From: an uncultured Aquimarina sp.
GTDB taxonomy: Bacteria > Bacteroidota > Bacteroidia > Flavobacteriales > Flavobacteriaceae
DNA length: 64,000 bases
Reading direction: 5' to 3'
NCBI GenBank assembly: GCA_947502885.1
Contig: CANNBP010000007.1
Coordinates: forward strand, 62,001 to 126,000
Numbering within the stretch: the first letter of the stretch is position 1; the number at the start of each line of letters is the position of its first letter. Positions 17,114-26,427 of the stretch are shown here, one piece after another. The position numbers and the translations under genes were made by a program. Under the pieces are notes generated by a model that worked only from the letters and a program-made list of their open reading frames with translations, searched no databases and was not told the DNA's origin.

Positions 17114-20100
17114 TTATAAACGTGAAGTAAACCATGATATTATTTTTCTTCTCATATATAATAAAAATAATAGTAGTAAACTTAATATGCTGGCTAAAAC
17201 CCAATAATAGGTAGTGTAATTGGTTTCTAAAGTAATGGCCTTAGTATCTCCTAAAAGATAAAAACTACCCCAGTAAAAAGGACTTGTATAAAATGCTTCT
17301 GTAGTATTCAAAAATGTAAGCTTTGCTTTTTGTAGCGCTTCGGCTTTGTTCATCCCTTTGGTAAGATTGGTGTAAAAGTTTTTCATTAATTGAGGAGTGC
17401 TTTTGTCTGATACTTCCCAATGGCTAAGTAATAGACTTTTGGTGCCTGCATATTGAAACGCTGTTCCTAGGCTTAAAACACCTTCGCCGTTGGCAATTTT
17501 ACCGGTCCCTGTATTACATGCACTTAATACTGTAAGTTCTGCGGGAATATCGAGTGCAAAAAGTTCATGACTATAGAGTTGATTATCTTCTTTAGGATCG
17601 TTGTTTTTTGTGAAATAAAGTCGCGAATTTTGAGGATTTGTATGATCTACCTCTCCATGAAGTGCCAAATGTAAAATGCTATAATGACTTACATTTTGTT
17701 TAAAATTAGTTTCGATGGCTTCAGATCCATAATAGTATTGACCCTCAACGATTTCTGAAATGGCTTTAATTTCTTGCCTTGTACCAGGAAGATCATTTTT
17801 TAGATCTCTTGAATTAGTTTCTTTTATTTTAGTTTTATTAGCAAGATGTTTTGAATTTGTAAAAGAAAAAGCAAGACATTCTTTGCGTATTTCCGATTTT
17901 TTTAAAAAACCCTCTAATGGCCTAAATAATAAATTGGTTGAGTTGGCATAAGAAATGGCATGGTCTCGTAGCAAATAAGAAAACTTTTTACTATCCTTTC
18001 CTTTTTCTTTATTAGTAAGCAATAAATCAAAATTAAGATGCCATAAAGGACCATCGGGAATGATGATGAGTCTATTTCCTGTAAATTTATTTTTAACAGA
18101 GGCAATTAGCTGTTGATATAGTTCGTGTGCAATTATGGTGTAATCAGTAATATGTTCTAGGGTAATGGCTTTGTGTAATCGTTCAACTTTTTTTGCAAGC
18201 TCAGGAATAAATATTTCCTCAACTCCAATATCATTTTTTGAAATGGTTAAGGCGTAAGTAATACTGTTATAGGTTGTAAAAAACTCTAGAACAGTTGTTT
18301 TGTTATCTAGTTGTTGTTGGATTTCAGAAACAGAGATCAAGTCATTTTTATATTTGAGTTGGTAGTATTTTGGATACTTTTTCTCAACGATATTGGTAAG
18401 CGAATCTTGTTTCCAATTAATACTAAAAAGGCTACTTTCTAATTTCCTGATTTTTTCTAAACTTACATGATCTTTGGATTGTTCTGATAGGATTTGAGAT
18501 TGATAAAATGCTCGATTGGATTTTAAAGTTTTTTCTAATGTAATGAGTTCTTTTGGTAGTTTAGAGAAGTTCTTGGCATTAGTTTCAGCAAGTAACTCCT
18601 CTAAGGTGTTTGCTTTGCTTTTTTCTGTGTAATACAATATTTGCTGTATATCCGCTTGATTTTTGGTAATATTATAAAGCAAAAACTGAGCTTTAATAGC
18701 GTCTGTGTATATTTCTTTAGTCTGTGTAGAAAGAGTTACTTTGTCTTGATGGTTTTGAAATGATTTTCGAATATGATGAATAAGTATATCTGCATTTTGA
18801 TAGATATTTATGCTTTGGTTTAGGTATTCAATATTGTTGTTATCAAGATAAAATGATTGCAAGGTCTTTGCTTTTTCATTTAGACTTCTTAATAGCATTT
18901 TTAAATCAAAATAGTCTTCTGGCCGAATTTTGTTTTTAAACGCCTTTAAGTCGTTGTTTTTAGTGTTAACCAAGATGGCTTTGTCATAATATATGAGTGC
19001 ATTGGTGTATTCTTTTAATTTAAAGTAATTTAACCCAATGTTGTTATACGATACAGCATTGAGTAGATGTTTTTCTCCATATGTGTCTTTTAGAATCTTC
19101 AACTTCTTCTTGTAGTATGTTAATGCTTTTGTATACATTCCTTTTTTATGATATGTATATGCTATTCCAGAGTATGCTCTTGAAATTTTAAAACTATCCT
19201 TGTCAAATACTTTGTTGTACAGGGATAGGGATTTTTTAAAATATTTTAATGCAATATCATATTCTTTTTCATCGACATAGGTGTATCCAATGTTTTCATA
19301 TAATTTGGCTAGATCATCATGGCTTTCTGTTTGAGTATTCTTATAAATCTGAAGGGATTTGGTGTAATAGTAAATGGCATTTTTATGATTTCCTATCCTA
19401 TTAAGAACATTCGCAATATTGATATAATTTGTTGAGTTTTCGGGGTGATAGTCTCCATACAATACTTTTTTTGTTTCTAGACTTTTTTTAAAATATTGTA
19501 AAGCTTTATCATATTGCCTTTTCTCATAGCAAATAGTTCCGATATTAAGATAAGCACGCCCTAATCCTTTTAAGTTTTTTTGTTTACTATAAATTGAAAG
19601 CGCCTTTTGGTAATTAACAAGGGCTTGATCATACTGGTTTAACTCATAGTAAATAGCACCAATATTAAGGTGACGATCTCCAACATTGATATGATCTAAG
19701 CCGAGAGTTTTTTTTGCAATATGTAAAGATTTACTTAGAAAACTAAGAGCTTCGTTATATGCTCCTAAACTTCTATATGTTATCCCCATATTATTGTAAA
19801 TACTTTCAATTTTTTGATGATTTGGACCAAGAATATGCACGCTGATTGCTAGAGATCTTTTAGAATAGGCGAGGGACTGTTTGTATTTTGCAACATCAAA
19901 ATAGTTTAAGGCTAAATTAAAATATGAACGAGCTATATCTAAATGGTTTTCGGGAAATAACTTTTGTCTAATAAGTAACCCTTTGTTATAATAGTTAAGT
20001 GCAATATCATATCTTGGAACAGCCTCATAGTACTTACCTATATTATCATACGTGTTAGCCTCTTCTCGATTATTCTTTGTTAGATAGGTTTTGCTAATTT

Positions 20101-20392
20101 TTAAAGCATTCTTAGAATTTTGTAAGGATTTTTCAAGTTGTCTTGAACGCCATTGGTTTTCAGATATTTTGTTATAGCAATTGGTTACTTTTTCCCAAGC
20201 TTTTGCTGTTCTATAAATACGAAGTGCTTTGCTAAAAAAAATAATAGATTTGTCATGTTTTCGGTCTGTTAACAGTGAATCTGCTGTGTGATAGTACCTA
20301 GAAGCATAAAGTGTGTCTGTTTTAGTTTGAGCAACTATACTTGTTGTTGCAAACAACATACATAAATAAACAAATAGCACTTTTTGGTCCAT
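17114..20392 (-). CDS. TPR-CHAT protease with signal peptide and C-terminal membrane anchor (copy 2)
   Basis: A 1092-residue paralogue of the adjacent gene, with the same order: signal peptide (MDQKVLFVYLCMLFATTSIVAQ), about ten or more TPR units of the kinesin-light-chain type, linker helices, CHAT domain with predicted His912 (LHLALHGEVDH) and Cys959 (LSACNTGTG), and a C-terminal span (YYWVLASILSLLLLFLLY) with a basic tail. The His-Cys distance is 47 residues, as in copies 1 and 3. It starts 73 bp after the TPR membrane protein gene on the same strand, so it is likely in one operon with the sigma factor. The TPR half differs clearly from copy 1 while the protease half is almost the same, as expected for proteins with different sensors and one output. 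Confidence 0.85.
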   Translation of the reverse strand: MDQKVLFVYLCMLFATTSIVAQTKTDTLYASRYYHTADSLLTDRKHDKSIIFFSKALRIYRTAKAWEKVTNCYNKISENQWRSRQLEKSLQNSKNALKISKTYLTKNNREEANTYDNIGKYYEAVPRYDIALNYYNKGLLIRQKLFPENHLDIARSYFNLALNYFDVAKYKQSLAYSKRSLAISVHILGPNHQKIESIYNNMGITYRSLGAYNEALSFLSKSLHIAKKTLGLDHINVGDRHLNIGAIYYELNQYDQALVNYQKALSIYSKQKNLKGLGRAYLNIGTICYEKRQYDKALQYFKKSLETKKVLYGDYHPENSTNYINIANVLNRIGNHKNAIYYYTKSLQIYKNTQTESHDDLAKLYENIGYTYVDEKEYDIALKYFKKSLSLYNKVFDKDSFKISRAYSGIAYTYHKKGMYTKALTYYKKKLKILKDTYGEKHLLNAVSYNNIGLNYFKLKEYTNALIYYDKAILVNTKNNDLKAFKNKIRPEDYFDLKMLLRSLNEKAKTLQSFYLDNNNIEYLNQSINIYQNADILIHHIRKSFQNHQDKVTLSTQTKEIYTDAIKAQFLLYNITKNQADIQQILYYTEKSKANTLEELLAETNAKNFSKLPKELITLEKTLKSNRAFYQSQILSEQSKDHVSLEKIRKLESSLFSINWKQDSLTNIVEKKYPKYYQLKYKNDLISVSEIQQQLDNKTTVLEFFTTYNSITYALTISKNDIGVEEIFIPELAKKVERLHKAITLEHITDYTIIAHELYQQLIASVKNKFTGNRLIIIPDGPLWHLNFDLLLTNKEKGKDSKKFSYLLRDHAISYANSTNLLFRPLEGFLKKSEIRKECLAFSFTNSKHLANKTKIKETNSRDLKNDLPGTRQEIKAISEIVEGQYYYGSEAIETNFKQNVSHYSILHLALHGEVDHTNPQNSRLYFTKNNDPKEDNQLYSHELFALDIPAELTVLSACNTGTGKIANGEGVLSLGTAFQYAGTKSLLLSHWEVSDKSTPQLMKNFYTNLTKGMNKAEALQKAKLTFLNTTEAFYTSPFYWGSFYLLGDTKAITLETNYTTYYWVLASILSLLLLFLLYMRRKIISWFTSRL

Positions 20393-20465
20393 AATAATTG
20401 GTTAAAAGAATATATAAACTCAAATATCAGGAAAAGATTGTTTTTTTCGAGTCTGAAGCGATTAA

Positions 20466-21203
20466 TCACTCTTTAAGTTGTATGACAGAATTACCATTGT
20501 TGGATATTGTGATAAATTCCTTGGCTTTATCCAATTGATCTAATTCTAAATAAATCAATCCTTGGTACCATTTTGCAGTTTTAGCTTTACGCTGGGTGGG
20601 ATAATTGGCCAATGTGTCTAGAGTTAGTATTGCTTTTTTTAATTTTCCATTTTTGTAGTAAGACAATCCCTTTAAAAGCAAAGCATCCTCATAGTAATAC
20701 ATGGTATTGTTAAAATGCTGTAAAGCGTCAATGGCAATTCGATATTTGCCATTTTCATAACTATCCACAGCTGTAAGGATGATAGATTTTAGTGAATCTT
20801 TTTCAACATTTCGCATAGATTTATAATCTAGCCCAATGTTTTTATTCCACGCTTCTTTTACGGCTAACTTAAAATCTTGTTTAGAAGTATTGTTTATTTG
20901 TAATCCAAAAAACAATAAAGCAATTGCAGCTGCAATACCACCAACCCATAACCATGGAGTGTTTTTGATTTTTGGTTTTTGATTGGCTTCAATTTGTGCC
21001 CTCCATTGCTGAATACGAGCATTATCATCACTATTTTGATAGGCCTGGTTAACAGTTTTTTCACTTTCTCTATAAATCCGAACCATTTGGGCAAACTCTT
21101 CATCTTCTTCCATTCTTTTTTCAAAGAACAGCAATTCTTCATCAGAAAGATCTAAGTCAAAATACCTTAGAATAATTGTTAAGTCCTTTTCTTTATCTGC
21201 CAT
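20466..21203 (-). CDS. Single-span membrane protein, anti-sigma-like N-terminus and TPR-like C-terminus (locus 1)
   Basis: A 245-residue protein. Residues 1-80 are charged and helical with the segment DLSDEELLFFEKRMEED, resembling the N-terminal part of Bacteroidota anti-sigma/membrane adaptor proteins that follow ECF sigma genes. A single membrane span lies at about 84-103, and the rest (about 110-245) holds TPR-like helical pairs, predicted to be periplasmic. The gene starts 7 bp after the sigma factor stop. The protein in the same position of the second locus (36920-37663) has the same architecture though low similarity. An anti-sigma role is inferred from position and topology; no metal-binding zinc-finger motif of the ZAS type is visible. 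Confidence 0.7.
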   Translation of the reverse strand: MADKEKDLTIILRYFDLDLSDEELLFFEKRMEEDEEFAQMVRIYRESEKTVNQAYQNSDDNARIQQWRAQIEANQKPKIKNTPWLWVGGIAAAIALLFFGLQINNTSKQDFKLAVKEAWNKNIGLDYKSMRNVEKDSLKSIILTAVDSYENGKYRIAIDALQHFNNTMYYYEDALLLKGLSYYKNGKLKKAILTLDTLANYPTQRKAKTAKWYQGLIYLELDQLDKAKEFITISNNGNSVIQLKE

Positions 21204-21210
21204 TATACGT

Positions 21211-21813
21211 TTAAATTACTGTTTTTAATTTCTCTAAAACCTCATATACTTTTTTGATAAGTCTTTTTTTGCAATTATACTTAGCTTGAACTAAAGCTTG
21301 ATAATTACTATAGCCTAACTCATTTTGTAAGTCTTTGAGTTGGATATTAGGATTTAATTCATTTTCAATAAGCGTTTTGCATTTTGGGGATAACTCATCT
21401 AAAGCTAATGCAAGTGCTTTATGTTTTGTATAATGGTCACTATCAATATTATCTTTGTCTTCTTGGTAGTCAAAAACATCATTTTCGATAAGGTTATTAG
21501 CTTTTCTACCTTGTTCTTCGCTATAGACTACAGAACCCCAAAGACCTCTTTTTTGCATTAACCAAGCATTTTTACACATCATGAATATATACCCTGTACT
21601 ATTAAGAGGCAGTTCTTCTTGATTAATAACAAAACGTTCCCAAAATTTTTGCATAGAAATAAGAAAAACTTCTTTTGCATCCTCTTGAGACCCAGTAATA
21701 GATGATAATCCAGTTCTTATTTTTTTAAAAACACGGTCAAAAAAAGAGTTGAATGGTGCTTCATTTCCGTTTCGAGCACATTTAATAATATATGTTAGAT
21801 CATCTTTGTCCAC
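21211..21813 (-). CDS. ECF-like RNA polymerase sigma factor (locus 1)
   Basis: A 200-residue sigma-70-family protein. The start is GTG at 21813: an in-frame TGA lies two codons upstream and no ATG is near. Region 2 is recognisable from the N-terminal helices through the segment with KFWERFV and GYIFMMCKNAWL; region 4 is a C-terminal helix-turn-helix (LKDLQNELGYSNYQALVQAKYNCKKRL). It lacks region 1.1 and region 3, as in ECF-type factors. The TPR membrane protein gene follows after 7 bp, then two CHAT protease genes, a unit repeated in another form at 32122-37663. An AraC-type gene is divergently placed upstream. Confidence 0.85.
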   Translation of the reverse strand: MDKDDLTYIIKCARNGNEAPFNSFFDRVFKKIRTGLSSITGSQEDAKEVFLISMQKFWERFVINQEELPLNSTGYIFMMCKNAWLMQKRGLWGSVVYSEEQGRKANNLIENDVFDYQEDKDNIDSDHYTKHKALALALDELSPKCKTLIENELNPNIQLKDLQNELGYSNYQALVQAKYNCKKRLIKKVYEVLEKLKTVI

Positions 21814-21970
21814 TTCTCAAAATTAAAAAAAAGATCGTATCAATATAGTTTCTAGAAGATTTATTCTAAGAAATGTTGTTATGTTTTAATTAACAGTCAT
21901 CATATAGTAAATACCCTACCATAAGCATTTAGGTATGCTCTTTTATTAACAGCTAAATTGTCAAACACTT

Positions 21971-22636
21971 ATGAAAAAGTATTTATCGTTTTTTTCGACT
22001 AACACAGTCATTTTGTCTATTGTTACAGATCCGTTGTTTTCTGTTTCGACTAATGCAGGAAATTCGCAACCAAAACCTAATTTTTTAACCTCAAAGAACA
22101 TAGGTAAGGCTATCTTACTTTTGGTAATGATAATGATTGGTTTTGGAGTAGTCATTCTTTTACAAGGAACACATTATGGTTATATATTCGTATTACTACT
22201 GTCTACATTTGTGTATTGGGTGGGATTTGTTGGTATACATAGGAATAAACCTGATAGTATTACTGAAGAAATAAAAATAGAAACTCCTATAGAAAAAGCA
22301 GGGTATAGTACATTCTCAAGAATTGATAATTACATTGTATCAGAAAAGAAATACTTGGTACAAGATTTAAGCCTTAAAAGTATTGCTGAAGAATTTGAGA
22401 TTTCTAAAGGATATATTTCTCAGTTAGTCAATATACATGCCCAAAAGAATTTTAACGATTATATTAACGAATTAAGGATAGAAGAGGCAAAAAAAATGTT
22501 GGCAGATGATACATATGATAATTATACCATAGAGTTTGTTGGTATTGAATGTGGTTTTAGGTCCAAATCAAGTTTTTACGGAGCATTTAAAAAATTTTCA
22601 GGATGTACACCAAATCAATTTAAAAAGAGAGCATAA
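21971..22636 (+). CDS. AraC-family regulator with short membrane region
   Basis: A 221-residue protein: about 40 residues of no clear type, two hydrophobic spans (roughly 43-65 and 68-88), a linker, then an AraC-type DNA-binding domain with two helix-turn-helix units (LSLKSIAEEFEISKGYISQLVN and the FVGIECGFRSKSSFYGAFKKFSG segment). Many flavobacterial relatives have a longer membrane domain of about seven spans before the same DNA-binding part; this one looks shortened. It is divergent from the sigma/CHAT operon with 157 bp between start codons, so it may control it, but nothing in the sequence proves this. Confidence 0.78.
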   Translation: MKKYLSFFSTNTVILSIVTDPLFSVSTNAGNSQPKPNFLTSKNIGKAILLLVMIMIGFGVVILLQGTHYGYIFVLLLSTFVYWVGFVGIHRNKPDSITEEIKIETPIEKAGYSTFSRIDNYIVSEKKYLVQDLSLKSIAEEFEISKGYISQLVNIHAQKNFNDYINELRIEEAKKMLADDTYDNYTIEFVGIECGFRSKSSFYGAFKKFSGCTPNQFKKRA

Positions 22637-22722
22637 TTGCCAAAGAAAAAAGTTTCACGTTGAATTCCCTAAGTTTGTATAAGAATAATTCATAAACAAG
22701 TTTAGGGATATTCATTTAGATA

Positions 22723-23676
22723 CTATTCTTTAAATTTTAATGTACTTTGTCGTTCTCTATTTATATGCAATTGAGTAACGTCTGGTCTCGAATAATGACC
22801 GACAGGATCAAAGTTTTGACTTTCCTGAAGCACACGATTAAAATCTAAAATTTCTATAAGTAGACCTTCTTGGTGTAGGACCGGTTCTAAAATCCACTCA
22901 CCATCTGGACCTGCTATACAAGAACCACCATTGCTTAAAATATCAGGAGCATTCATTAAAATCTTATCTAAGTGAGGAGTATCAGTTGGAAAATCTTCTT
23001 TTTTCATCAAACTGGATACTGAAATTACATACGATCTAGATTCTCTTGCAATAAAGCGGGTTATATCTTTGGTATTATAATCACTACCTGGCCAAACAGC
23101 GACATGTAAATTTTCTCCCTGACCGTAGAGTGCTGCTCTTGGTAGTGGCATCCAGTTTTCCCAGCAGTTTAATCCTCCAAGGGTAAAAGCTTTTAAAGGG
23201 TGTACCAAAAGACCATTACCATCTCCGGGAGCCCAAGTTAATCGTTCTTCATACGTAGGTTGCAGTTTTCGATGAACCGATTTGATTTCTCCCAATTCAT
23301 TAATATATACTAAGGATGCATATACACTATGTCCGCCGCGATCTTGTGGTCGTTCTAATATACCAATGTAAATGGCAATCTTATGTTTTTCAGCAAGATT
23401 ACATATAGAATCAAGATCTCCTTTTTCGATTATAATTGCATTATGAGCATAATGTGCATGAAGCTCTTTTTGAATCGTACTGTTAAATTGTGCGCCATCT
23501 GTAAGAGTGACCCAAAAAGGGTAACCAGGCAACAATGTTTCGCCAAAAACGATTAACTCTACTTTTTTTGAAGCGGCTTCAACGATATAGTGTTCTACTT
23601 TTTTAAGTGTGGCAGTTTTGTCTGACCAAATTGGAGATATCTGTGCTAATGCAACTTTAAGTAATTGATCCTTCAT
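22723..23676 (-). CDS. Nitrilase (carbon-nitrogen hydrolase family)
   Basis: A 317-residue enzyme with the full catalytic set of the nitrilase superfamily: Glu46 in the FGETLLPGYPFW segment, Lys in HRKLQPTYEERLTW, and Cys in GGLNCWENWMPL. The C-W-E-N sequence around the nucleophile and the overall length match true nitrilases (branch 1; nitrile to carboxylic acid plus ammonia), not amidases. It is cytoplasmic with no signal peptide. Convergent to the AraC-type regulator; no obvious pathway partner next to it. Natural substrate unknown. Confidence 0.87.
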   Translation of the reverse strand: MKDQLLKVALAQISPIWSDKTATLKKVEHYIVEAASKKVELIVFGETLLPGYPFWVTLTDGAQFNSTIQKELHAHYAHNAIIIEKGDLDSICNLAEKHKIAIYIGILERPQDRGGHSVYASLVYINELGEIKSVHRKLQPTYEERLTWAPGDGNGLLVHPLKAFTLGGLNCWENWMPLPRAALYGQGENLHVAVWPGSDYNTKDITRFIARESRSYVISVSSLMKKEDFPTDTPHLDKILMNAPDILSNGGSCIAGPDGEWILEPVLHQEGLLIEILDFNRVLQESQNFDPVGHYSRPDVTQLHINRERQSTLKFKE

Positions 23677-24114
23677 AAAAATAGATTAATAACAATTGTG
23701 TATGCTATATGATGTAATTAGAGTTTATATATTCTCATTTTGAGATTAAAAATATTCAGTATAAAAAATTGATTTGCAATATATTAGTGTTGCGTGAAAA
23801 CCATAAATTAACCTTAAGGTAACATTAGAAATGCACCAAAGAGTTAGGAATTGACAGCGTTAAGAACCAAATATTGTGAATATCTTATTCGATAATCAAT
23901 TTCATCTTCATTCTTAAAAAGTAAACATATAAAAAGTATTTATTCTTCAACGTTTACTTTACGTTAAAAATCGATCTTATTAACTTAATGGTAATCATGT
24001 TTATACCTTCTGATAAAACTCAAAGTAGAAAAAAGTTTGGTGTGTGGTAGTACATTTGTCATGTAAAAATAAAGAAACAAAATTTTAAAAAACTCAAATC
24101 TAAAAATACAAAAA
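23677..24114. other. Intergenic region between nitrilase and small exported protein
   Basis: 438 bp without a convincing reading frame. It contains leaders for both divergent genes; the only motif I can support is a -7-like box at 24051-24058. No repeat or RNA structure was recognised. Confidence 0.5.
24051..24058 (+). promoter_or_regulatory. Possible -7 promoter box (TACATTTG)
   Basis: Matches TAnnTTTG and lies 56 nt before the ATG at 24115. A TTG at the proper distance upstream is not evident, so the call is moderate. Confidence 0.4.
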
Positions 24115-24465
24115 ATGAAAAAATTAACAGTTTTATTAGTAGCGTTCGTATTAGGATCAACACAACTTTTTGCTACTGGAGGGACTCCAGTTGATGCAGA
24201 AAAAGAATTAAGAAACCATATAGCAGTTCTTTTAAAGAGCCCAGAAATTAAACTTGATAAAGAAGAACTTAAGGCTAACATCGAATTTACTTTAAACAGC
24301 AAAAAAGAAATAGTAGTACTAACTGTAAATGCTGAAGAAAGCATTGTTACTGACTATGTAAAATCAAGATTGAACTACAAAAAAGTAAATTCAGAAATAT
24401 CTAAAATTGAAAATAAAGTATTTAAGATTGCTTTAAAAATCTTAAAGAACGAAGAAGAAATATAA
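24115..24465 (+). CDS. Small exported protein of unknown function
   Basis: A 116-residue protein with a clean signal peptide (MKKLTVLLVAFVLGSTQLFA) and a mature part of about 95 mostly charged residues with alternating strand-like and helical segments. I do not recognise a named family; similar small exported proteins of this size are frequent in Flavobacteriaceae. It has its own possible promoter box and a strong terminator right after it, so it is a single-gene unit. Confidence 0.7.
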   Translation: MKKLTVLLVAFVLGSTQLFATGGTPVDAEKELRNHIAVLLKSPEIKLDKEELKANIEFTLNSKKEIVVLTVNAEESIVTDYVKSRLNYKKVNSEISKIENKVFKIALKILKNEEEI

Positions 24466-24487
24466 ATATTAGCCAATTAAATTGTGT

Positions 24488-24519
24488 AAAGCAGTTGCAG
24501 AAATGCAGCTGCTTTTTTT
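24488..24519 (+). terminator. Terminator between small exported protein and prenyl operon
   Basis: A 12-bp stem (24488-24499 with 24504-24515, one G-T pair), GAAA loop, then seven T. It may serve both converging transcripts. Confidence 0.8.
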
Positions 24520-24520
24520 G

Positions 24521-25429
24521 TTACCAAAGAATTTTATCTAGAACCATATTTACATCGATTAAAACAATACTAAATGTGCCAGTAACAATTATTAATTTAA
24601 GGATATTATGAAGCCAAACATAATGTGTTCTTTTTTTTGAAATCCATAGCGCTACTAAAAATACGGTTAAAAAGATAACACATAAGAAAAAATAGAGATA
24701 CATAAAACCAATTTGATACCTTGTAAGTAATAGGTAAATTGGGATTCCTGAAATTAAAATTAGAATACTAATAATTTGTTTAGAAACGCTCTCTCCATAT
24801 ACTATAGGTATTGTTTTATAGTTATGAACAAGATCACCTCTTAAGTTTCCTAAATCTTTAACTGCTTCTCTAATGATAAGGATTAAAAACAAAAAAGTTG
24901 CATGTACAAAAATAACCTCATCAAAGTTTTTGTAGTAAATGAATATAGCAAAAAAAGGAGTTATTGCCAACAAGGCTGCTGCAATATTACCTATAACAGG
25001 AAATTTCTTTAATTTATGTGAGTAGAACCATATAGCAAAAATATATAATGAGAAAAACATGACAGCTCTAAACGAAACATAACTAGCACATACTACAGAT
25101 AGAAAATTAAGGATAAAGTACCCTGTTAATTTGGTGCGTTGGCTTACCAATCGATCAAGCATGGTTTTTTGTGGCCTGTTTATGAGGTCTTTTTCTTTAT
25201 CATAAAAGTTATTAATAATATACCCTGCTGCGATTACGCCAGTAGATGCTAAAACGATTACAAATAAATTGGGGTCAAGAATGATATGACGTAGACCAAT
25301 ATGGGGAGCCAAAATAAATATAGAAGTAAAGTATTGCGCAAGTACAATAATGAGGATATTATATCCTCTTACAATAGAAAACAAGCTCAGTAGCTTGAGA
25401 AGTATGAGTTTGTTTTTACGACTAAGCAT
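24521..25429 (-). CDS. UbiA-family prenyltransferase (geranylgeranylglycerol-phosphate synthase-like)
   Basis: A 302-residue polytopic membrane enzyme with about eight or nine spans. The first aspartate-rich motif is N-N-F-Y-D-K-E-K-D, equivalent to the N-D-x-x-D-x-x-x-D that binds Mg-prenyl diphosphate in UbiA enzymes; a second acidic region (VKDLGNLRGDLVHN) supplies the D-x-x-x-D. It follows the mevalonate-kinase-like gene by 12 bp on the same strand, so it uses the prenyl units from this operon. Relatives in Bacteroidota are often annotated as digeranylgeranylglyceryl-phosphate synthase-like, but the acceptor here is not predictable. Confidence 0.8.
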   Translation of the reverse strand: MLSRKNKLILLKLLSLFSIVRGYNILIIVLAQYFTSIFILAPHIGLRHIILDPNLFVIVLASTGVIAAGYIINNFYDKEKDLINRPQKTMLDRLVSQRTKLTGYFILNFLSVVCASYVSFRAVMFFSLYIFAIWFYSHKLKKFPVIGNIAAALLAITPFFAIFIYYKNFDEVIFVHATFLFLILIIREAVKDLGNLRGDLVHNYKTIPIVYGESVSKQIISILILISGIPIYLLLTRYQIGFMYLYFFLCVIFLTVFLVALWISKKRTHYVWLHNILKLIIVTGTFSIVLIDVNMVLDKILW

Positions 25430-25441
25430 AAGAAATGCTTA

Positions 25442-26377
25442 TTAAAAATTATATACGACCTCTAGCTTATAATCTTTAAGAGATGCTTGCGCTTTATCAA
25501 AATCTTGTGTAAACCCTAGGATGTATCCTCCACCTCCAGAACCACATAGCTTTAAATAGTAGTCGTTTGTTTCGATTCCTTTTTTCCAGAGTTTATGAAA
25601 TTGCTTTGGAATCATAGGCTTAAAGTTGTCTAAAACAACATGAGAAAGTACTTTGATATTAGAAAACAAAGATTTAACATCTCCTTTTAAAAAGTCTTCT
25701 ACACATGCATCAGTATATTTTACAAACTGATCTTTAAGCATATTTCTAAAGCCTTCTTGCTTCATGCTTTCCATGAATATACTTACCATTGGTGCTGTTT
25801 CTCCTACAATACCACTATCTAATAAAAAAACAGCTCCTTTTTTATTTTCTACACTTTGTGATGGGATTCCAGCTGGTTCTATATTATCTTTAGAGTGAAT
25901 AAGTATAGGAAGACTTAAATAACTATTTAAAGGATCAAGACCAGAACTACTTCCATGAAAGAAAGATTCCATGAGACCAAAAATCTCTTTCAATTTGATT
26001 AGTTTGTCTCTAGTAAGATTCTCTAATACTGTAATTTTTTCAGTAGCATACTTATCATAAATTGCCGCAACTAAAGCTCCACTACTACCAACACCATATC
26101 CCTGCGGAATACTGCTGTCAAAATACATTCCAGCATCAATATCAGCATTAAGCTTATCGAAATCAAAAGTTACTATTTTTTGATCTTCAATACTTTTAAG
26201 GTAATCAACAAAACTTTTAAGGTTATTGTTAGATTGAATTGCTTCTTCATTAGGCTGATCACTTACTTTAAGTGCTCCCTTAAAAAAGTTATAAGGTATA
26301 GAAAGACCTTTAGAGTCTTTAATAATACCGTATTCACCAAACAAAAGTATTTTAGAATAAAATAATGGTCCTTTCAT
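25442..26377 (-). CDS. GHMP kinase, likely mevalonate kinase
   Basis: About 311 residues from the ATG at 26377; an upstream start would add 36 residues overlapping the preceding gene and without homology-like character, whereas this start begins MKGPLFYSKILLFGEYGI, the usual first strand of GHMP kinases. The ATP-binding motif P-x3-GxGSS is seen as PQGYGVGSSGAL, and a third motif LKLCGSGGGGYILGF lies near the end. Its place between diphosphomevalonate decarboxylase and a prenyltransferase points to phosphorylation of mevalonate or phosphomevalonate. It begins 50 bp after the mvaD stop. Assignment between the two mevalonate kinases is by context. Confidence 0.78.
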   Translation of the reverse strand: MKGPLFYSKILLFGEYGIIKDSKGLSIPYNFFKGALKVSDQPNEEAIQSNNNLKSFVDYLKSIEDQKIVTFDFDKLNADIDAGMYFDSSIPQGYGVGSSGALVAAIYDKYATEKITVLENLTRDKLIKLKEIFGLMESFFHGSSSGLDPLNSYLSLPILIHSKDNIEPAGIPSQSVENKKGAVFLLDSGIVGETAPMVSIFMESMKQEGFRNMLKDQFVKYTDACVEDFLKGDVKSLFSNIKVLSHVVLDNFKPMIPKQFHKLWKKGIETNDYYLKLCGSGGGGYILGFTQDFDKAQASLKDYKLEVVYNF

Positions 26378-26427
26378 TGTTCTTAAGCTAGTTATGTTTA
26401 TAATAGGTAACCTTAGTTTATATAAAG

